Shown here piece by piece: positions 13,146 through 14,759 of a DNA stretch of 14,759 bases. The position numbers and the translations under genes were made by a program. Each line of letters begins with the position of its first letter. The stretch's first letter is position 1. The stretch lies in NCBI GenBank assembly GCA_035702985.1, contig DASSZD010000172.1, positions 1-14,759 on the forward strand, in the 5' to 3' direction. Origin of the DNA: JAKAXG01 sp035702985. GTDB lineage: Bacteria > Actinomycetota > Acidimicrobiia > Acidimicrobiales > Palsa-688. The notes under the pieces are model-generated. The model worked only from the letters and a program-made list of their open reading frames with translations. It made no database searches and had not been told where the DNA came from.

Positions 13146-13192
13146 GTCAGCAATTCCGTCAGCAGGGTTGCTGCTGTCAGCAGTTGTCAGCA
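13146..13192 (+). repeat. Four GTCAGCA direct repeats, possible integrase arm-type sites
   Basis: GTCAGCA occurs at 13146-13152, 13158-13164, 13176-13182 and 13186-13192, and a related CTCAGCA at 13082-13088 touches the tRNA end. The cluster fills the space just before the integrase start. Short direct repeats beside an att core are typical arm-binding sites for tyrosine integrases or sites for an excisionase. Confidence 0.5.
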
Positions 13193-13197
13193 GGAGG
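13192..13197 (+). promoter_or_regulatory. Ribosome binding site of the integrase (AGGAGG)
   Basis: AGGAGG lies five bases before the GTG at 13203 but overlaps an in-frame GTG at 13197, so it decides for 13203. It follows directly on the fourth GTCAGCA repeat, so protein bound there could also affect translation or transcription of the gene. Confidence 0.65.
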
Positions 13198-13202
13198 TGG
13201 AC

Positions 13203-14384
13203 GTGATCCAGAAGCGGGGGGACCGATGGCGGGTGGTCGTCCAGGCCGGTCGTGACCCCCTGACGGGCCGTCGGCTCCAGCTGTCCGGATCGGCCCGGAC
13301 CGAACGTGAGGCGGTGGCGCTGGAGCGGCGGCTGCGCCTCGACGCCGAGCGCAAAGCCACGGCCTCGGTGACCCTGGCCGAGCTGGTCGAGGAGTGGTGG
13401 GCCAGCAACCCCAGGCTGGCCGCGACGACCCGGGCCAACTACCGGGACAACCTGGAGAACCACATCCTGCCCATCCTCGGGTCCCGCAGGGTCACCGAGC
13501 TACGCCCTCGGCTCCTCGCTGCCTTCCTGCGTGACCTGGGCGAGCGCAAGGGTCTGGCCCCGGCCACCCTGCGCAAGGTCCGCACCGTGCTCTCGGCCGT
13601 GATGTCCTATGCGGCGGCGATGGAGTACGTCGAGACGAACCCGGTGATGCGGGTCCCGCCGCCCGAAGTGCCGCCGTCGGAGCGGGTGGCGCCGACCGTC
13701 GAGGAGACAGCCAGGCTGCTCCTGGCGGCTGAGCGGCACGACCCGGACTTCCTCGCCTTCCTCTGGGTGGCGGCCGAGGGAGGAGGCCGCAGGGGAGAGA
13801 CACTGGCTCTGCGGTGGAGGGACATCGATTTCGCCCGGCGTACGATCACGATCAGCCGGACCATCACCTACGGCGACGACGGCATCAAGGTCAGGCCCAG
13901 CACCAAGACGGGCAAGAGCCGGATCATCGGGGTGTCCGGGATCACTTTGGCCCAGCTTCAGGAGCTGAAGGGCCGGGTCGACGAGCGGATGTCCGCAGTC
14001 GCCGGTGCGGATGTGCGTGTGGCGCCCGACGACCTCGTGTTCAGCGGCGGGGAGGGGAGCCGTCGCCACCTTCTGGACGGCGAGGCCTGGGGTCCCCAGT
14101 CGACCAGCCGCCGGTTCGGCCGGCTCAAGCGGAAGGCCGGCGTCCGCCCAGAGGTGGACCTGCACGGGCTCCGGCACACCATGATCACCGAGCTCCTCGC
14201 CGCCGGCGTCGATCCCCGGACGGTGATGGGCCGGGCCGGGCACACATCCGAGGCGACGACGATGACCGTCTACGCCCATGTACGCCCCGCTGTCGACGCC
14301 GCAGCGGCCGAGCTCTGGGGTCAGTTGCTCAACGAGAAGCTCCTGGAACTCAAGGCCCAGGCAGAGATCGCGCTGGAACCCTGA
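13203..14384 (+). CDS. int: Tyrosine recombinase / phage-type integrase
   Basis: A 393-aa site-specific integrase. The N-terminal arm-binding part (1-50) begins IQKRGDRWRVVVQAGRD. The SAM-like core-binding domain (about 55-145) includes VTLAELVEEWW and TTRANYRDNLENHILPILG. The catalytic domain has all expected residues: Arg197 in GRRGETLALRW, Lys235 in STKTGK, His321 and Arg324 in HGLRH, His347 in AGHTS, and the nucleophile Tyr357 in MTVYAHV. Numbering is from GTG 13203, chosen because AGGAGG stands five bases upstream. It lies right after tRNA-Glu, the probable target. With every active-site residue present the enzyme should be functional, so the element may still be mobile. The best fit is the integrase of actinophages or actinobacterial integrative elements. 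Confidence 0.95.
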   Translation: MIQKRGDRWRVVVQAGRDPLTGRRLQLSGSARTEREAVALERRLRLDAERKATASVTLAELVEEWWASNPRLAATTRANYRDNLENHILPILGSRRVTELRPRLLAAFLRDLGERKGLAPATLRKVRTVLSAVMSYAAAMEYVETNPVMRVPPPEVPPSERVAPTVEETARLLLAAERHDPDFLAFLWVAAEGGGRRGETLALRWRDIDFARRTITISRTITYGDDGIKVRPSTKTGKSRIIGVSGITLAQLQELKGRVDERMSAVAGADVRVAPDDLVFSGGEGSRRHLLDGEAWGPQSTSRRFGRLKRKAGVRPEVDLHGLRHTMITELLAAGVDPRTVMGRAGHTSEATTMTVYAHVRPAVDAAAAELWGQLLNEKLLELKAQAEIALEP

Positions 14385-14710
14385 CCCACGGGCACGCCCG
14401 CGCTGAGAAACCTTGGGGTTTGTCGGAAGAGACATGTCACATTTCGGGGTCCTCATAGCGAGTTAGGAGGGCGTGGAGTCGTTTCCGCTCGCTCCTGGTC
14501 GAGTCTGGTGTCACCGAGTTAGTCCCCGGTCCGCCTCCTGTCGCGGGCGGCTACAGAGATGGCACCAAGCGTGCCACATCAATTCTCGTGATTCGGTGTT
14601 GCGTTTCGGCCGTCTCATGGCCGGGTGGAGGGGTGAGGACTGCGGTTCTCCGGAAATCCGTGTTTCGTTTCCGACCCCTGGTGCACAGGGGTCCAGGCAA
14701 TCCGTTCGTC
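14385..14710. other. Gene-poor stretch after the integrase
   Basis: I see no convincing complete gene here. One open frame (14473-14742, + strand, 89 aa) starts with a GTG only two bases after AGGAGG, has poor third-base GC compared with the neighbours, and is rich in Cys, Trp and Arg, so I leave it out. No clear terminator follows the integrase; AAACC-TTGG-GGTTT (14408-14421) is a weak 5-bp hairpin. Confidence 0.5.
14673..14693. promoter_or_regulatory. Inverted repeat GACCCCTG-N5-CAGGGGTC, possible operator
   Basis: Perfect 8-bp arms separated by five bases lie 17 bp upstream of a possible start at 14711. The size fits a dimeric regulator site in an element's control region, or a small RNA hairpin. 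Confidence 0.4.
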
Positions 14711-14759
14711 ATGACCGTGCTGGAGGTGGTCGCTGTGGGTGACAGGACCTTGGTTCTGA
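14711..14759 (+). CDS. Possible start of a further gene (partial, cut by window end)
   Basis: From ATG 14711 the frame reads MTVLEVVAVGDRTLVL and stays open to the window end. An in-frame GTG at 14735 has GGAGG (14722-14726) eight bases upstream and may be the real start (MGDRTLVL). Only 16 codons are visible, so no function can be given. Confidence 0.3.
   Translation, partial: MTVLEVVAVGDRTLVL

Larger units (their letters stand above)
13082..14759 (+). mobile_element. Left end of an integrated element (prophage or integrative element), continues beyond the window
   Basis: The segment begins at the tRNA-Glu 3' end and holds arm-site-like repeats and an intact tyrosine integrase. After the integrase the base composition falls below that of the neighbouring genes. 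No structural, replication or transfer gene is visible, so the type of element cannot be named. Confidence 0.6.

Noticed and set aside
14473..14742. An 89-aa open frame after the integrase
   Set aside because: AGGAGG is only two bases from the start, third-base GC is low, and the product is rich in Cys, Trp and Arg without a recognisable motif.

Overview
The window is very GC-rich, with codons ending mostly in G or C and frequent GTG starts. It carries ergothioneine genes, a WXG-type protein, a paired thiolase-like/DUF35 module, a DUF2630 protein, and a gltX gene beside tRNA-Gln. Together these point to a high-GC actinobacterium. A lineage near the Acidimicrobiia is possible, but that is inference from gene content only.

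Left part (1-6201, all + strand). The window opens inside egtB (sulfoxide synthase), followed by egtD (histidine trimethyltransferase); no egtC lies between them. A tightly packed four-gene operon follows: a thiolase-like aldolase candidate, a DUF35 OB-fold partner, an acetolactate-synthase-like ThDP enzyme, and an acetyl-CoA hydrolase/CoA-transferase-family protein. The stop/start junctions overlap or abut (GTGA, ATGA, TGA|GTG), so the four proteins probably act in one acyl-CoA pathway. The first and last members lack the catalytic residues of the classical enzymes.

Middle part (6202-9160). A small DUF2630 gene (- strand) is divergent from a group 2-type sigma-70 factor gene; the 142 bp between them hold two perfect inverted repeats. 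gltX (glutamyl-tRNA synthetase) follows, with a leaderless-type promoter. tRNA-Gln(CTG) starts 16 nt after gltX and ends in a strong terminator.

Accessory part (9160-13008, - strand). A three-gene operon with 4-nt overlaps encodes a 553-aa WXG-type putative type VII secretion substrate, a protein with an octapeptide-repeat N-terminus, and a protein of unknown function. It has a good promoter (TTGGCA-16-TATATT). Upstream lie a long near-perfect 96-nt stem-loop, a csbD-like stress gene, and a G-rich block of tandem repeats. This segment separates tRNA-Gln from tRNA-Glu.

Right part (13009-14759). tRNA-Glu(CTC) is followed by a tyrosine integrase with all catalytic residues, preceded by a cluster of GTCAGCA direct repeats. 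This is the left edge of an element integrated at the tRNA 3' end; it continues past the window. The last 375 bases hold no convincing complete gene, and possibly the start of one.
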